DNA of 64,000 bases from Petaurus breviceps papuanus (GCA_028583685.1 JAMXIF010001194.1:2415415-2479414); one strand, 5' to 3'. Shown: positions 20,265-31,625, counted from the stretch's first letter. Made by a program: numbers and translations. The notes: generated by a model from the sequence alone, not told the origin.

Positions 20265-20620
20265 ACCTTGAGAAAGAGTATTAGCCTTGGGAGTCAGAAA
20301 GACCTGATCTTAAATCCAGCCTCAGATATTTAACAGCTGTGTGAACAGCACCTACCTAAGAGAATTGTCATGAGGATCAAATAAGATAATATATGTACCA
20401 CATTTTGTTAATCTTTTTTTTGGAGGGGAGGAAAGCAAGGCAATTGGGGTTAAGTGACTTGCCCAAGGTCACACAGCTAGTAAATGTCAAGTGTCTGAGG
20501 TCAGATTTGGACTCAGGTCCTCCTGACTCCAGGGCCAGTGCTCTATTCACTGTGCCACCTAGATGCCACTCACATTTTGTTCATCTTAAAGCAATATATA
20601 AATGCTAACTATTCATATTT
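20265..20620 (+). mobile_element. MIR SINE split by a WSINE-type copy
   Basis: gggagtcagaaagacctgat, taaatccagcctcagatatt and ttgtcatgaggatcaaataa on the left; aaagcaatatataaatgcta on the right of the insertion. Confidence 0.8.
20410..20570 (-). mobile_element. WSINE-type SINE, full length
   Basis: T-run, ggcaattggggttaagtgac, ggtcacacagctagtaaatg, ending ctctattcactgtgccacct. Perfect 11-base TSD cacattttgtt at 20399-20409 and 20571-20581. Confidence 0.9.
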
Positions 20621-20715
20621 TGTTGTTATTTTTTATTTCCAAGGTCACCCTCTTGCTGTCTGTCCTGCAAAGACATTCATAACTGCTGTTCCAAAAGGAA
20701 GGAATAAGATGTGGT

Positions 20716-20745
20716 GTCCTGTGCTGTGGTGGTGGTGGTGGTGAG
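20716..20745. repeat. (GGT)n microsatellite
   Basis: Six or so GTG/GGT triplets followed by a GT/GGGG-rich stretch to about 20790. Confidence 0.85.
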
Positions 20746-20884
20746 GTATGGGTGTGTGGGGGCGGGTGTAGGAGGAGTTTTGAGGGGGAAGGCCAAGTCA
20801 ATGCTTCTTTAAAATGTCATGTGACTCCTTATGACTCTACTCACATCTTGTGACTTACAAGCCAAAAACAACACTTTGGGGGCC

Positions 20885-21500
20885 ACCACCCCTGATGTGT
20901 GTTGTGCCTTGAGAGCAGGGACTTTTTGCTTTTGTATCCCCTCAAAGCTTTGCATAATGTCTGACCCAAAAGTGCTTAGTAAATACCAGTTATTTATCCA
21001 TCCTTGAGCTAAGAGTTTTTTTCTTGTTCCCTGGTATGGAGGGAACATGGTAGAAGAAACAGGAGTCCTGAACTTGGGTTCTCGTCGCAGCTCTGACACA
21101 GACTCATTGACTGACCCCAACCAAGTCAATTCCACACTGTGGGCTTCAGTATCTTCACTTGTAAAATTAAAGATTGAATTCAATGATCTCTAGGGAGCCT
21201 TCCAGCTCTGACAACCTACATCCTAATATCCCTTACTGCTCTAACATCCCATGAGATGATGATATGAGTTAGCAGATGCCCATAGGGGAATGGTAATAAG
21301 AATAATAAATAAATAGTAATAAGAACTACAAAGCACCTGATATATTGTGTCATTCAATCCTCATAACAAGCCTTTCAAAAGTAGGTGCTATGAATCTCCC
21401 CATTTTACAGATGAGGAAAATTGACTTGCCCAAGATCAAAGGGCTACTAAATCTCAGCAGAAAGTCCAAGTGTGGTACCTACACCCTATTGTCCACTGCT
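20885..21500. repeat. L2 3' end (+), MIR3-type (+), MIR (-)
   Basis: 20885-20995 L2 (gccttgagagcagggacttt). 21030-21250 MIR3-type (gagccttccagctctgacaa). 21290-21500 reversed MIR (ccccattttacagatgagga). Confidence 0.7.
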
Positions 21501-21539
21501 ATGAGCTGACTGAAAAGTCAAAGTTGACAAGGTCCTAAA

Positions 21540-21670
<131 letters not shown>

Positions 21671-21759
21671 GTCCCTGAAGGACACTTACAAAGCAACATG
21701 TAAGTATCTGTAGGCAAAGAACAGAGGGAACATGGAATAAAGTAGACAAGTTAATTCAG

Positions 21760-22165
21760 GAAGACTTCCTAGAGAAAGTGAGTTTTGCAGGGATTTCCTG
21801 GGGTAAGGAGTTGGACCAAGATTACTTCTAAGGTTCCACCAACTCTAAGATCCTAGGGCTGGGGATTCATAAGAAATTCTGTGTTGAAGTTATAGTTGTA
21901 GGATCAGAGATTTAAAGCTAGAAACACAGATCACATCAATCAAGGGCTGAAAGAACTATCCCATTCAACTCTCTTATTTTACTGAAATCCAGAGACTAAG
22001 TAAGTATCTTGCTCAAGGTCACACAGGTAGAAGAGAACAGGGTGGGGATTTAAAGCTAGAAGCTGAAACCCCAAACCTGATGAACTATACTTCTCTGAAT
22101 AAGTCTATAATTCTCTGAGGCTGGTATTCTATGAGTCTAAAGTTCTAAGATTTCAAAATTTGGCT
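21760..22165. repeat. MIR3-type tail (+) and MIR3-type SINE (-)
   Basis: ctaaggttccaccaactcta near 21820 (plus). 21895-22110 has ttgctcaaggtcacacaggt (minus). CR1-like 'attctatgagtctaaagttc' follows at 22127. Confidence 0.6.
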
Positions 22166-23714
22166 CAAGCTGCTAGTTTTAAGAAAGAGAATGACTTGCA
22201 CTGAATCAATCTATGGGGATGATTCTAGGAAGGACCAAGAGTTAGCAGAGCCAAGGAACAGAGATGGTTTCCTCAAGTAGATGCTTCATCTCTATAATTA
22301 TTGTCAACCTTCTGGGTGGGATGGGGCCCCTACCAGGATTCCCCAGGCCCCAAACCATCTATGAGCTTACTTGGGGCTTACATCAGAAATATGTTACTCT
22401 TGGGACCAGGAACAAAAGGAATAGCTAAGAGCCAAAGAGTCTCCAAGAAATCTGGGTCCAATAAAGCCTGGCCGCTGCTGCCAAATCACAAAGGGCTTGC
22501 TGCCTATCAAGAGCAGCATTCCAGCCTCCCTCCACTGGGCTGGAAATATTTTTAGCCTTTCAGTGTTTTGCTAAAGTAGAAAGCCTGACTCATCCATCTG
22601 TAGGTAGGTGCATGTGTTTGAGGGGCAGATTAGACCTGGGGGGGCGGGGGGGGGAGAGATAAAAATTACTGTTCCTGGGGAGGAGTCCCATGGGGAACAT
22701 AAATTGCTCTAGGGCTTCCTGCCCACACCCAGCCTCGGTCCCCCTAGTAGTTTCTTAAAGTCCAAGAAAATAGCAGAGAGGGAAGATTTTTTGCAGCCAG
22801 TTACAGAGAACAACAGATGTTTCTCACCAACATAAGGGAACCGGAGACAGCTGCCCCCACATTGCCCCATTCTGTGCCAAGGTCTGGGATCATTCACAGG
22901 CCCTAGGTCCAGCAGAGGGTGGAGGGGAGCACTTCACTGCTGGCTGGGTAAGCCTGGCACAGGCTAGTCCATCACATGGCCTATGTTTCTGTCTGACCTT
23001 GTGACAAGCACTTCAGCCCAGACTAAGGAACAGGCATTTATTTGGTGAGTCAAATGGCAAATACTTTTTTTTCCCCAAACAATTTCCAAACAAGTAAAGT
23101 CCTCCAAAAGTGGAATAAGTTAGTGGAGAAGGGAGTTTGCCATCCTAAGGGGTCTTAAGGGAAGGCTAAATAGCCCTGCTTAGCAACATTGGAGAGACCA
23201 TCCCTATTCCAGAAAGGGTAGAATTAAATGACTTCTGAGGTCCCATCTAACTTCAAAACTAGTTCTATGAAGTTTTAACAGTCCCCATGGGGAAGAAGAG
23301 GGTGCCCCTGGTGATCATGTTAACTTAACCTGTGACAAATACCCCAGCAATTCATTTAGCCATTATACCCAGGAAACAAAAATCACATGACCAGACAGCT
23401 TGCTCTAGTCACTGCTACCTCAACAAGCTTTAGAAAAGGAGCTCTTACCCTGAGCTCTTCTGAGGAGTTTGTGAATACATTCCAAGAAGCTCATAAATTC
23501 TTTCTTTATTTTGACTAACCTCTAACTGAAACTGATCACTTCCTTCAAATATTTAAAAACATTCTGACGAGAAGGAGACCATAGGCTTCAGTACAATGAC
23601 CGATGCCACACCCAAAGTTACAAAGTCCTGCGTGACAGAAGATCACAAATCAGAGAAGAGAACATAAAAGTTGGCAAGCACCTTGAGGAGAGCATCAGGA
23701 CCTAGAGGACACAG
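22166..23714. other. Repeat-poor intron
   Basis: About 1.5 kb without a recognised interspersed element, higher in G+C than its surroundings up to 22990. Holds a G-run (22638-22654) and a CTCF-like motif (22909-22922). No exon-like frame with splice sites was found. Confidence 0.5.
22909..22922 (+). promoter_or_regulatory. CTCF-like motif
   Basis: ccagcagagggtgg fits the CTCF core consensus CCASYAGRKGGCRS at 13 of 14 positions (T for the C). A single unproven match by eye. Confidence 0.3.
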
Positions 23715-23990
23715 CCATTCTGATTCTTGATTTTCTATCCAGTGTCTAGCACAGTGCCTTGCACATAAGAGGTGTTTAATAAATGCCCCCATTATACAGA
23801 TGAAGAGACCTAGAGGAGTGAGGCAGCTTGCTCAGGAAGAGTCAGGATTCGAACACAAGTTCTTTGATTCCAAATCCAGTCTCATTTCTATTACACTGTC
23901 TCCTCTACTCTATAGTCCTGAAAGCCCCTCTTCTCTCCCATCCAAATCCAACCTATCCTTTGAAGACTAGTTCAAATCTTGATTTCTTAA
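23715..23990. repeat. L2 3' end (+) joined to MIR3-type fragment (-), then L2 piece
   Basis: tgtctagcacagtgccttgc and aagaggtgtttaataaatgc (L2). ccattatacagatgaagaga to aggattcgaacacaagttct (reversed CORE). Confidence 0.65.
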
Positions 23991-24234
23991 GGGGTTCTGC
24001 AGTAACTACAGCTCACTATGGTTTAAGGTGGAGATGGGATGGAGAATAGGATAGGAGGCATATTTGCAGTTGACAATGATCAGGGTTAGGGTTTGTGGCT
24101 GAACCCCAATGATCCTTCCCTGGTTATCCCAGCACAAAGTGAGCACTTTCTCCTCTGACCAACAGCCTGGCAGTGAAAATCTGCAGACTGAGCTCTTACC
24201 TCAGACTATCTGGGAGTTGTTTGTGGTCTTTTCA

Positions 24235-24720
24235 TGGGCTCTATTTGTCTTCCTATTTAGACCATGGTCTCCTCAAGGGCAGGCTGCATGTCTATATATA
24301 TAAGGTACTTGATAAACCACAGAATCAAAGCATTAGACCTGGAAAGGGCCTTAGAAAGCACCTGGCTCAAACCCTTTCATTTTCTTGATGGATAAGTTGA
24401 CCTAGGAAGTGACTTATCCAAAGTGACCTGGAAACTTAACAGCAGAGTAAGGCAGGACACCACCCCAGGTCTCACCATTCTCAATCCAAGGCTCCTTCCA
24501 CTATACTCCTGCCTAGATATAGCATGAAGGGCTAGCATATTTCTTGAAAGGTAGCATGACAGAAAGAACATGTTAAATGAACTGAACATTACATTAAATG
24601 ACATAGGTTGGAATCCAGGCCCTACCATTAATTGCCCTTGTCACTTTAGGCAAGTTAGAACTATTGTTGTCTCATGTGTTAAACAAGAGGGGCAGATCAG
24701 ATTGTGTCTTCTACTCCCTA
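24235..24720. repeat. L2 3' end (+), MIR3-type (-), MIR3-type (+)
   Basis: 24235-24310: catggtctcctcaagggcag. 24310-24510: agacctggaaagggccttag and aagtgacttatccaaagtga (minus). 24545-24720: ataggttggaatccaggccc (plus). Confidence 0.65.
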
Positions 24721-24884
24721 AATCCCAAGAAAACCACCTGATGTCTGGAGCCAGCTTGGAGAGGATGCTGGCCCCTTAAGGGACACACACCGGGCAGAGC
24801 TAAGGAGATCACAAGTGCTGGCTCCAAGAGTGAAGAGCATGGGGCCAGCAGACTGAGGAACAATGTCACAGGCCTGGGACTTAC

Positions 24885-25032
24885 TTGCCAAGGAAGCACT
24901 TGGGGACAGTGCTCAGCTTCCTCCTCCGGTCTTTGATGAGGTTCACCTTCTTACTCGTCATCATGTGGTAGAGCTTTTCTCCTTTCTCAGCAATCATGAC
25001 GTAGGCATCCCGCTCCATGCCCAGCTTGAGAC
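24885..25032 (-). CDS. PREX1: PREX1 exon: PH-DEP1 linker helix and start of DEP1
   Basis: 148 bases: completes Ser, 48 codons ([10 protein letters not shown]... to VPKCFLG), then two bases of Asn. Human residues about 396-445. Acceptor actttctgccag, donor gtaagtcc. [20 protein letters not shown] is the long helix linking PH to DEP1. The basic stretch [16 protein letters not shown] opens DEP1. Recalled human MMNKK is MTSKK here. The acceptor is unusual in context: the 3' end of a same-sense L2 lies about a dozen bases upstream of the AG (see findings). A 12.3 kb intron precedes this exon. Confidence 0.95.
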
Positions 25033-25044
25033 CTGGCAGAAAGT

Positions 25045-25745
25045 CAATCAGTCAGTCCACAAGCATTTATGGAGCGCCTACTATGTACCAAACACTGCGC
25101 GTTAAGCGATGGGGATGCACAGAAAGTGAAAGTTCATAGCCAGGTGAGGGAGACAACATGCTGACAGCCAGGGACTAAGTATATACTAGGACTAAAGGGT
25201 ATTGGGAAAAGGTTCTCGTAGAAGGTGGGAATGAAGGAAGCCAAGAGGCAGAGAGAGGTAAGGGGGGAGTTCCAGGCATAGAGAACAACAAATGACAATG
25301 CCCAGAGATGAGAAAGGAACAGTAAGGAAGATGGCATCACTGATCACACAGATATGTTGGGGAATACAGGTGGAGAAGAACACTGTAAAGAATAAGATTA
25401 CAAAAGTAGGAGAAGACTAGGTCATAAAGAGCTTTAAAAACCAAACCAGGGATTTTAGATTTTATTGTGAAGATGCCATTAGAGTTGACTGAATTTAAGG
25501 GATGACATGGTCAGACCTGTACTTAAGAAAGATCAAATTAATAATTAAATGAAGGTTGGATCGGTGTGGGGAGAAATCTAGGCAGAGACCAACTAACAGG
25601 CTACTATAACAGTCCAGCAATGAGGTGAATTTAAACCAGGGTGACGGCAGTATCAAAGAGAACAGGATCATATAAGAGATATATTGTGAAGGTAGAAACA
25701 ACAGCACTTAGCAAATGAATGGATAGCGAGAGAAGGAAAAAAGTC
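25045..25745 (-). repeat. L2 LINE, long 3' copy abutting a PREX1 exon
   Basis: Reversed L2 from its terminus (tcaatcagtcagtccacaag, tggagcgcctactatgtacc) through ttccaggcatagagaacaac and gatgacatggtcagacctgt to ctactataacagtccagcaa. About 700 bases, same sense as PREX1. Confidence 0.85.
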
Positions 25746-26262
25746 CCAAAGAATAGAGCCAATATCCTTGGGGCCCTGGAAAAGTCCCTACTATCATCAC
25801 CACTTCCCCCAAGGGGTTATCACAAGGGAACAAGGAGAGATGGAACTTAGAAAGCTGGTGATAAAAAACCAACAACATGAAGCTTGATCCCAGGTCCTAG
25901 AGAGAATATAAATGAAATCTGAATTGGAAAAAAAGAGGAAAAAACGGAATTGCATTCTGCTCTAACCAACTCTAGCCACAGGTCGGGGTCCCAAAATACA
26001 ACCTTCAACCATACCTCCATCATGTCCATTCTATACCTCAACCTGAATGGACATACTGAACCAAGACCACAACCCCCAACATTAATTATGCTCTACTTCT
26101 ACAATACCTCCAAACTAGGACCATTTTTTAACCCCAAACTTGATGGAAAACCCCTAAGGCCAAGAACACAAAATCCAACATGGGTCCCTCTCTACCTATC
26201 ACATCTTCAACCACAGTTCTTCACTATCCACCCATGCCATACCTGCAAACATGACCATTCCA

Positions 26263-26367
26263 AAAGAATATAAGCTCCTTCAGGGCAGGGGCTGTCTAAT
26301 TTTTGTATTTGTATTACCAATACTTAGCACAATGCTTGGTACATATTAGTCCTTTAATAAGTACTTG
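26263..26367 (+). repeat. L2 LINE 3' end
   Basis: atataagctccttcagggca, acttagcacaatgcttggta and cctttaataagtacttg. Confidence 0.75.
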
Positions 26368-26524
26368 CTGAATGATATAATGTGAAAATGTGTTTAATAG
26401 GAATGTATGTGTAGAGTCTATATCAGATTGCATGTCATCTTGGGGAGGGAGAGGAAAGAGGGAGAGAAAACTTAAAACTTATGAAGTGACTATTAAAAAC
26501 TAAAAACAAATAAATTGAAAAAAA
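26368..26524 (+). mobile_element. L1 3' end, strongly 5'-truncated
   Basis: Marsupial L1 terminus: gtgtttaataggaatgtatg, tctatatcagattgcatgtc, gggagagaaaacttaaaact, A-rich end. 12-base direct repeat aataagtacttg at 26356-26367 and 26525-26536. Confidence 0.8.
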
Positions 26525-26680
26525 AATAAGTACTTGTTTACTGCAGATACCCCCTGAGCCAAGACCACAAAGGCCAACATTGACCATTCTTCACCCTAAA
26601 TATTCTTCAAATACTGACTATACTCCATTCCAACCATACCCTCTAGCAATGCCCATTCTCCATTATAACCATACCTTAAA

Positions 26681-27700
26681 CCTTAACCAGCTGTGTGACC
26701 TTGGGTAAACTGCTTAAACTCTCTGGGCCTTAGTATCTTCCTTTGCACAATGAAGGGGACGTTCTTAATGACCTCAAAGGTCTTCTCCAGTCTCTTCCAG
26801 TTCCAAGCCTATTCACTCTCCTAAATATGACCTGCCAGTGTGCATGCATGTATGAATGCACACAGAAACACACTGAGAACACATCTAATATTCACCAATC
26901 TCTACTCCAATCACATCCCTAATCCTTATCACTCAGCACCATAACATTGCTCCTACCATTACTATTTTCTATCTCAATTTTGCATGCCTGTGCAAGCATC
27001 ACACATGTGCACACACACACATACCACCTAAAGCTACAGAACAATTCCGACCATTTTCATGCTTCTGAACACCTTAGCTGGAAGTTTCACCCCAATCAGT
27101 ATCACATTCCCTCACGATCCTCTACTCTACCTCTGGCTAGAATTTTGAGTCAAGCATACCTACCAGACTAACTGCCATTTGAGGCTTTTGTGACAAAGGC
27201 AGGATGTCAAGATACAGTGGATGTGGGGTGGAAGAGAAGCATCTAATTCTAGGTTCTATCACCAAAACGTCAAATGACATTGATCAATTTATTCTGAGTC
27301 TCCAGGCCACTGCTTCTTCCTCTATAAAATAAGGAGTTTGGACTATATGATCTACAAAGTTTTTTCCAGCTTGTAAGAAGGAAGAGAGGGCCAAGGAGGC
27401 CAAGAGACACCCCCTGAAATGGTCCCTGTGGACCTCTAAATGGATGTCTACAATCCTCTACTAGATCCTATGATTCTCTCAAAAATAAGAGTGTAATATA
27501 AACATTCAAAACAAGAAGCAGAAGGCTGCTCCCCTTTCACTCTTTCCCACCCTCCGGTCTCAAATATTGTCCCTAGGAGATGTTAGGCTAATCTTCTGTT
27601 CCCTAGGAAACTTACTAAAAATGTACAATTGTACTCATGTATAAAATGAGGGGGTTGGAGTGGATAATCTCTAAAGTGTCTTCTATATAATAATATGCTG
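26681..27700 (+). repeat. Three MIR3-type fragments in C/A-rich intron
   Basis: 26685-26825 (ccagctgtgtgaccttgggt). 27225-27400 (ctctataaaataaggagttt). 27610-27690 (gggggttggagtggataatc). 26880-27130 between them is G-poor and may be more of the array. Confidence 0.55.
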
Positions 27701-27834
27701 AAATATTCCAATAAATAAATGCTTGTTGACTGATAGATTCCATCTCTAAATTCATAATTATATGCAACCTAGCAAAGATATGGTCCTTGGGCAGGAAGCC
27801 CTACAGTTGGACCAACTTGTCTCTTACTCACACA

Positions 27835-28070
27835 CTGACTGGAAACAAAGGATAGGGACTAGACCTCTTATTAATTTCATTTTATAGAGAACACTCAAAA
27901 GAGGCAACTCCCTCTACCAGCACAGATCCACACCTTCTCTGTAACTTACTGCCTTAAATCTGGGGAGTTAAGATACTTGCCAGGATCACATTATATGACC
28001 AGTATGGGTCAGAGATAATATCTGAACTTGTGTCTTTCCAGTTTCAAGACCAGCTCTCAATACCCTATAC
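27835..28070 (-). mobile_element. MIR/MIR3 SINE, degraded
   Basis: gatacttgccaggatcacat and tctgaacttgtgtctttcca, reversed CORE and head. Confidence 0.5.
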
Positions 28071-28255
28071 TAGTGGTATCAAACTCAAAGACATATGGAT
28101 CTCAGTCACATGCTGACTTCAAAAACCACAAATTAACCTGATATATGTTGTATTATATTTTCAGTTTGTTTGTCAAACCTTTCCCAATTACATTGTAATC
28201 TGATTCAGAAGTGTAGACAGACAGCAAGTCTGATCCATGATGTTTCTCAGGGAAC
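28071..28255 (+). mobile_element. hAT-type nonautonomous DNA transposon
   Basis: Terminus tagtggtatcaaactcaaag, then aaaaaccacaaattaacctg and cttcccaattacattgtaatc-like core. Same family as 17825 and 35700. Confidence 0.6.
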
Positions 28256-28319
28256 ATAGAGAGGAAGGTAAAAGAATATATACCTATACCCTCAATAGTC
28301 CAGTCATAGCTCACATTTT

Positions 28320-28560
28320 TAGCATTTCAAGATTTATAATAACACATATAACATTTTTATGAAAAATCACTATATTTAAAAAAATTAGAAGACCACTCAC
28401 TGTTTTACATGTTTCTGCAAATCTCTTTAACACAAAACCATTAGGTTCTCATATTTGCCCCTGCTTTCAGTCTGAGGCAATATGTTGCTTTGAAATATGT
28501 ACTCATACTTTAAGGTATATGGGTCAGAGATTTTCCCATTGCTCAAGGTTCATTTTTGAC
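28320..28560 (+). mobile_element. hAT-Charlie-like transposon fragment
   Basis: cactatatttaaaaaaatta, actgttttacatgtttctgc, aaatctctttaacacaaaac and caatatgttgctttgaaata follow a Charlie-type pattern I also know from placental mammals. Confidence 0.5.
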
Positions 28561-28834
28561 ATTCTAGGAGGAAAAAGCTTTCAAAATGAACTCCTATTCA
28601 GAAGGATCTTCTCCTTTGGCATCTCAGCTTCCCTGGGACTCTCTTTCTTATTCTTCAGTGATCAGTGGCTGATCATGCACAGAGTGATGGGCTAAATGGT
28701 TAATTTCCAGAGATAGAACAATATGTTCCCTCCTTGCTTTTGGCAGAATGTACTCATGGGAAGTTCACCATCCCCTCTCCTGCCTCCAGGAAACTTCTGT
28801 CAGAAAGCACCAATAACAATAATCAGAGTTCCAT

Positions 28835-29105
28835 TTTCTATAAGGATTGTCTACAAAGCTATTATAAGTGAGGTAAGTCAGATATGATCATCCCCTTTTT
28901 CCAGGTGAGGAATAAGGCCCAAAGAGGGAACAACTTGATGTCCATTCAAGGTACGAGATTCAGAACCATATTCAAATCCCAGTTTTACCTACAGCCTAGA
29001 GCACCCTTCACCTCAGTTTTCTCATCAATAAAATGAAAGGGCTAGGCTAAATGCTACCCTCTACCTCTACGGGGTAACACCATCCTTCTGGCATCCCAGG
29101 ATCAT
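28835..29105. repeat. MIR (-) then MIR3-type (+)
   Basis: 28835-28965: gtgaggaataaggcccaaag (minus). 28965-29105: cagttttctcatcaataaaa and gggctaggctaaatgctacc (plus). Confidence 0.6.
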
Positions 29106-29149
29106 AATTTTCGTTCTGTCCTTAACTCTTCTCTCTCTTACTCACCCCA

Positions 29150-29752
29150 CACAGTCAATCAATTATCAAATCTTTCCATTTCTGCCTTTTATCTGTAACT
29201 TTGGCTCAGGCCCTCATCACATCTTGTAGAAATTACTGCAACAACTGCCTTCCTCCCCATTCCCATCCATCCTCTACTTAACTGCCACAGTGATTTTCCA
29301 CAGGTAAGGAAAGTTGACCATGTCATTCCCTGTCTCAATATAATCTAGTGGCTCCCGATGCTTCCAGGATAAAACACACACTCTTTTTTGTTTTTAAAGC
29401 ACTAAAAGTCAAACTGATTTTCTCTCTGTACTTTGTACATGGCATGTCTCCCATCTACTTGCTTTTGCCATGACTGTACACCATGCCTGGAATGCAATCC
29501 TCCTTCATTTCCCCCTAGTAAATTCTCCTAATTCTCTTCCTGATGTTCCCAAATACCACTGCCTTTCCTCCCTAATGACTTTCTGCATCTATTTTTTTCT
29601 GGATTTGCTTAGAGATTTATGATGTCTCCCAGGAGAAAATATAAGCTCCTTAGAATAAGAATTACTTTATTTTCTGTCTTTGGGCCTATAGTGCCTATCT
29701 AAGTGTCTGCACTTAGTAAGAATTTAATAAATACTTGCTTATTAAGTGATCC
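29150..29752 (+). repeat. L2 LINE, 600-base 3' copy
   Basis: tggctcaggccctcatcaca, aagttgaccatgtcattccc, tagtggctcccgatgcttcc, atgcctggaatgcaatcctc, then ttaataaatacttgcttatt. Confidence 0.85.
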
Positions 29753-30109
29753 TAAATACCCCAACAGCTCTAGATTCCTAAGAATTCCTATGACCCGTTG
29801 TCAATCGAATGATTCCCCCCTTTCCCCATTGTCTTCACACTCCATATTCTAGGAGAGTTACCACGATGTACAAGGTCTTATACATAAGAGACATTTAAGA
29901 CTGAACTGAATGGAAATACAAGAATCGGGAAGGAAAAAAAAATACAAATGGCCAAACAACTAAAAATGGAACCCAGCTTCCCTTTTCTTCCTGAAATGTA
30001 GATGAATTAGTTTTCTTTTCCTCCCTTGTGTTTACAACACTCAGAGTATTAATTCTGAGTATACAGGACTGACTCAATGCATGACCTTAAATCATTTACT
30101 TCCAAAACA

Positions 30110-31625
30110 GAATTCATTCTCTTTCTACAAACCCATCTCCTTGCTCCCATACCTCTAATTTTCTGCAGAACATCTCAAAGTAAATATTCCATATCAAATT
30201 AAACATGTCCACAACACAAATAAGCAACTTTCCCCAAAACTGCCTTGTCTTTTCAACCTTCCTATTTCTGTCAAGTACACCATCATCCTACCAATCACAC
30301 AAATTTGCAACCTCAACCCACCACTCACTCACCCAACCAGCGGACAAATCTTGTCATTTCACTCTCCATAACATGTCTCCTGTCTGTCTTCTTCTACACA
30401 GAGCCACACACCCACACCCTTACTAATGCCAGAATCAAATATAAACTCATCCTTATATAACCTAGCCCCAACCTACCTTTCCTGTCTGATTACCCCTCTC
30501 CTTACACAATCTGCTGTCTGTGCATTTAGACTGAATGTCTCCCATGGCTAGTATTCCCAAGTTTGTCACCTCCAACTCTCCTTTAAGATTCAGTTTGAGA
30601 ATCATCTTATACATGAAGCTTTTTTCTAATCCTCCAGCTGCTAATCCCTTTCCCCCAAATATGTGTGTGTGTGCGGGTGTGTGTGTAACGTGTTGTGTGA
30701 CTCTGCGGTACCACATCACACCTGTCAGAGGGGCTAATATGACAAAAAAAGGAAAATATTAGATGTTGGAAGATCTATGGGAAAACCAGGACACTAATGC
30801 ACTGTTGGTGGAGTTGTGAACTGATCCAACCACTCTAGAGAGCAATTTGCAACTATGCCCAAGGAGCTATAAAGCTGTGCATACCCTTTGATCCAGCAAT
30901 ACCACTGCTAGGTATGTATCCCAAAGACATACAAAAAAGGAGAAAAGAACCTGTTTACAAAATTTTTATATCAGCTTTTTCTGCGGTGGCTAAGAATTGG
31001 AAATCGAAGGGATGCCAATCAACTGGGGAATGGCTAAACAATCTGTGGTATATGAATGTAATAGAATATTGTTGTGCTATATATAAGAAATGACAAGGGG
31101 AATTATTTCAGAAAAACCTGAAAAGACTTACATGAACTGAACAGAACCAGGAGAATATTGTACACAGTAAGAGTATTACTGTTTGATAAAGAACTACGAA
31201 TAACTTAACTATTCTCAGCAATACAATGATCCAAGACAATCCCAAAGGACTAATGATGAAGCATACTATCCTCCTCCAGAGAAAGAACTAATATTGATTG
31301 AATACAGACTGAAACATACTATTTTTTTACTCTTTCATTATTCTTCATTAATTTTATTCTTCTTGTACAAAATTACTAATATGAAAATATTTTACATAAT
31401 TGCACATATATAATCTATATCTGATTGCTTACCATCTCAGGGAAGGGAAAGATAGAATTTGGAACACAAAACTGCAAATAAATATACTTTTAAAAATTAA
31501 AAATAAATAAATGTGTTGTCTACCTCAACAGTTCCTTGAAGGTAGGGACTATTTCACGTGGCTATATCCCCATTAAAATGCCTGGCACATAGTAGATACA
31601 TGAGATAAATATGAATGAAGATGAA
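30110..31625 (+). repeat. L2 LINE split by an L1
   Basis: Left arm 30110-30690 (caaccaatcacac-type RT region, tatataacctagccccaacc, tacatgaagcttttttctaa, TG-rich end). Right arm 31512-31625 (acagttccttgaaggtaggg, aatgcctggcacatagtaga). Confidence 0.8.
30697..31509 (+). mobile_element. L1 3' end (about 0.8 kb) inserted in L2
   Basis: accacatcacacctgtcaga, actgttggtggagttgtgaa, ccctttgatccagcaatacc, atcaactggggaatggctaa, tctatatctgattgcttacc, A-rich end. Direct repeat aa(c/t)gtgttgt at 30687-30696 and 31510-31519. It covers only the terminal ORF2/3' region. Confidence 0.85.

Larger units (their letters stand above)
25960..26680. repeat. Degenerate G-poor array of about 100-base units
   Basis: Unit starts recur: ctgaaccaagaccacaaccc (26058), ctaaggccaagaacacaaaa (26153), cctgagccaagaccacaaag (26551), with a weaker earlier one near 25963. 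The plus strand is strongly C+A-rich and poor in G. An L2 end and an L1 end (26263-26524) interrupt it. Confidence 0.55.

Noticed and set aside
20809-21183. 124-codon minus-strand open frame
   Set aside because: Composed of L2 and MIR3-type SINE sequence read in reverse.
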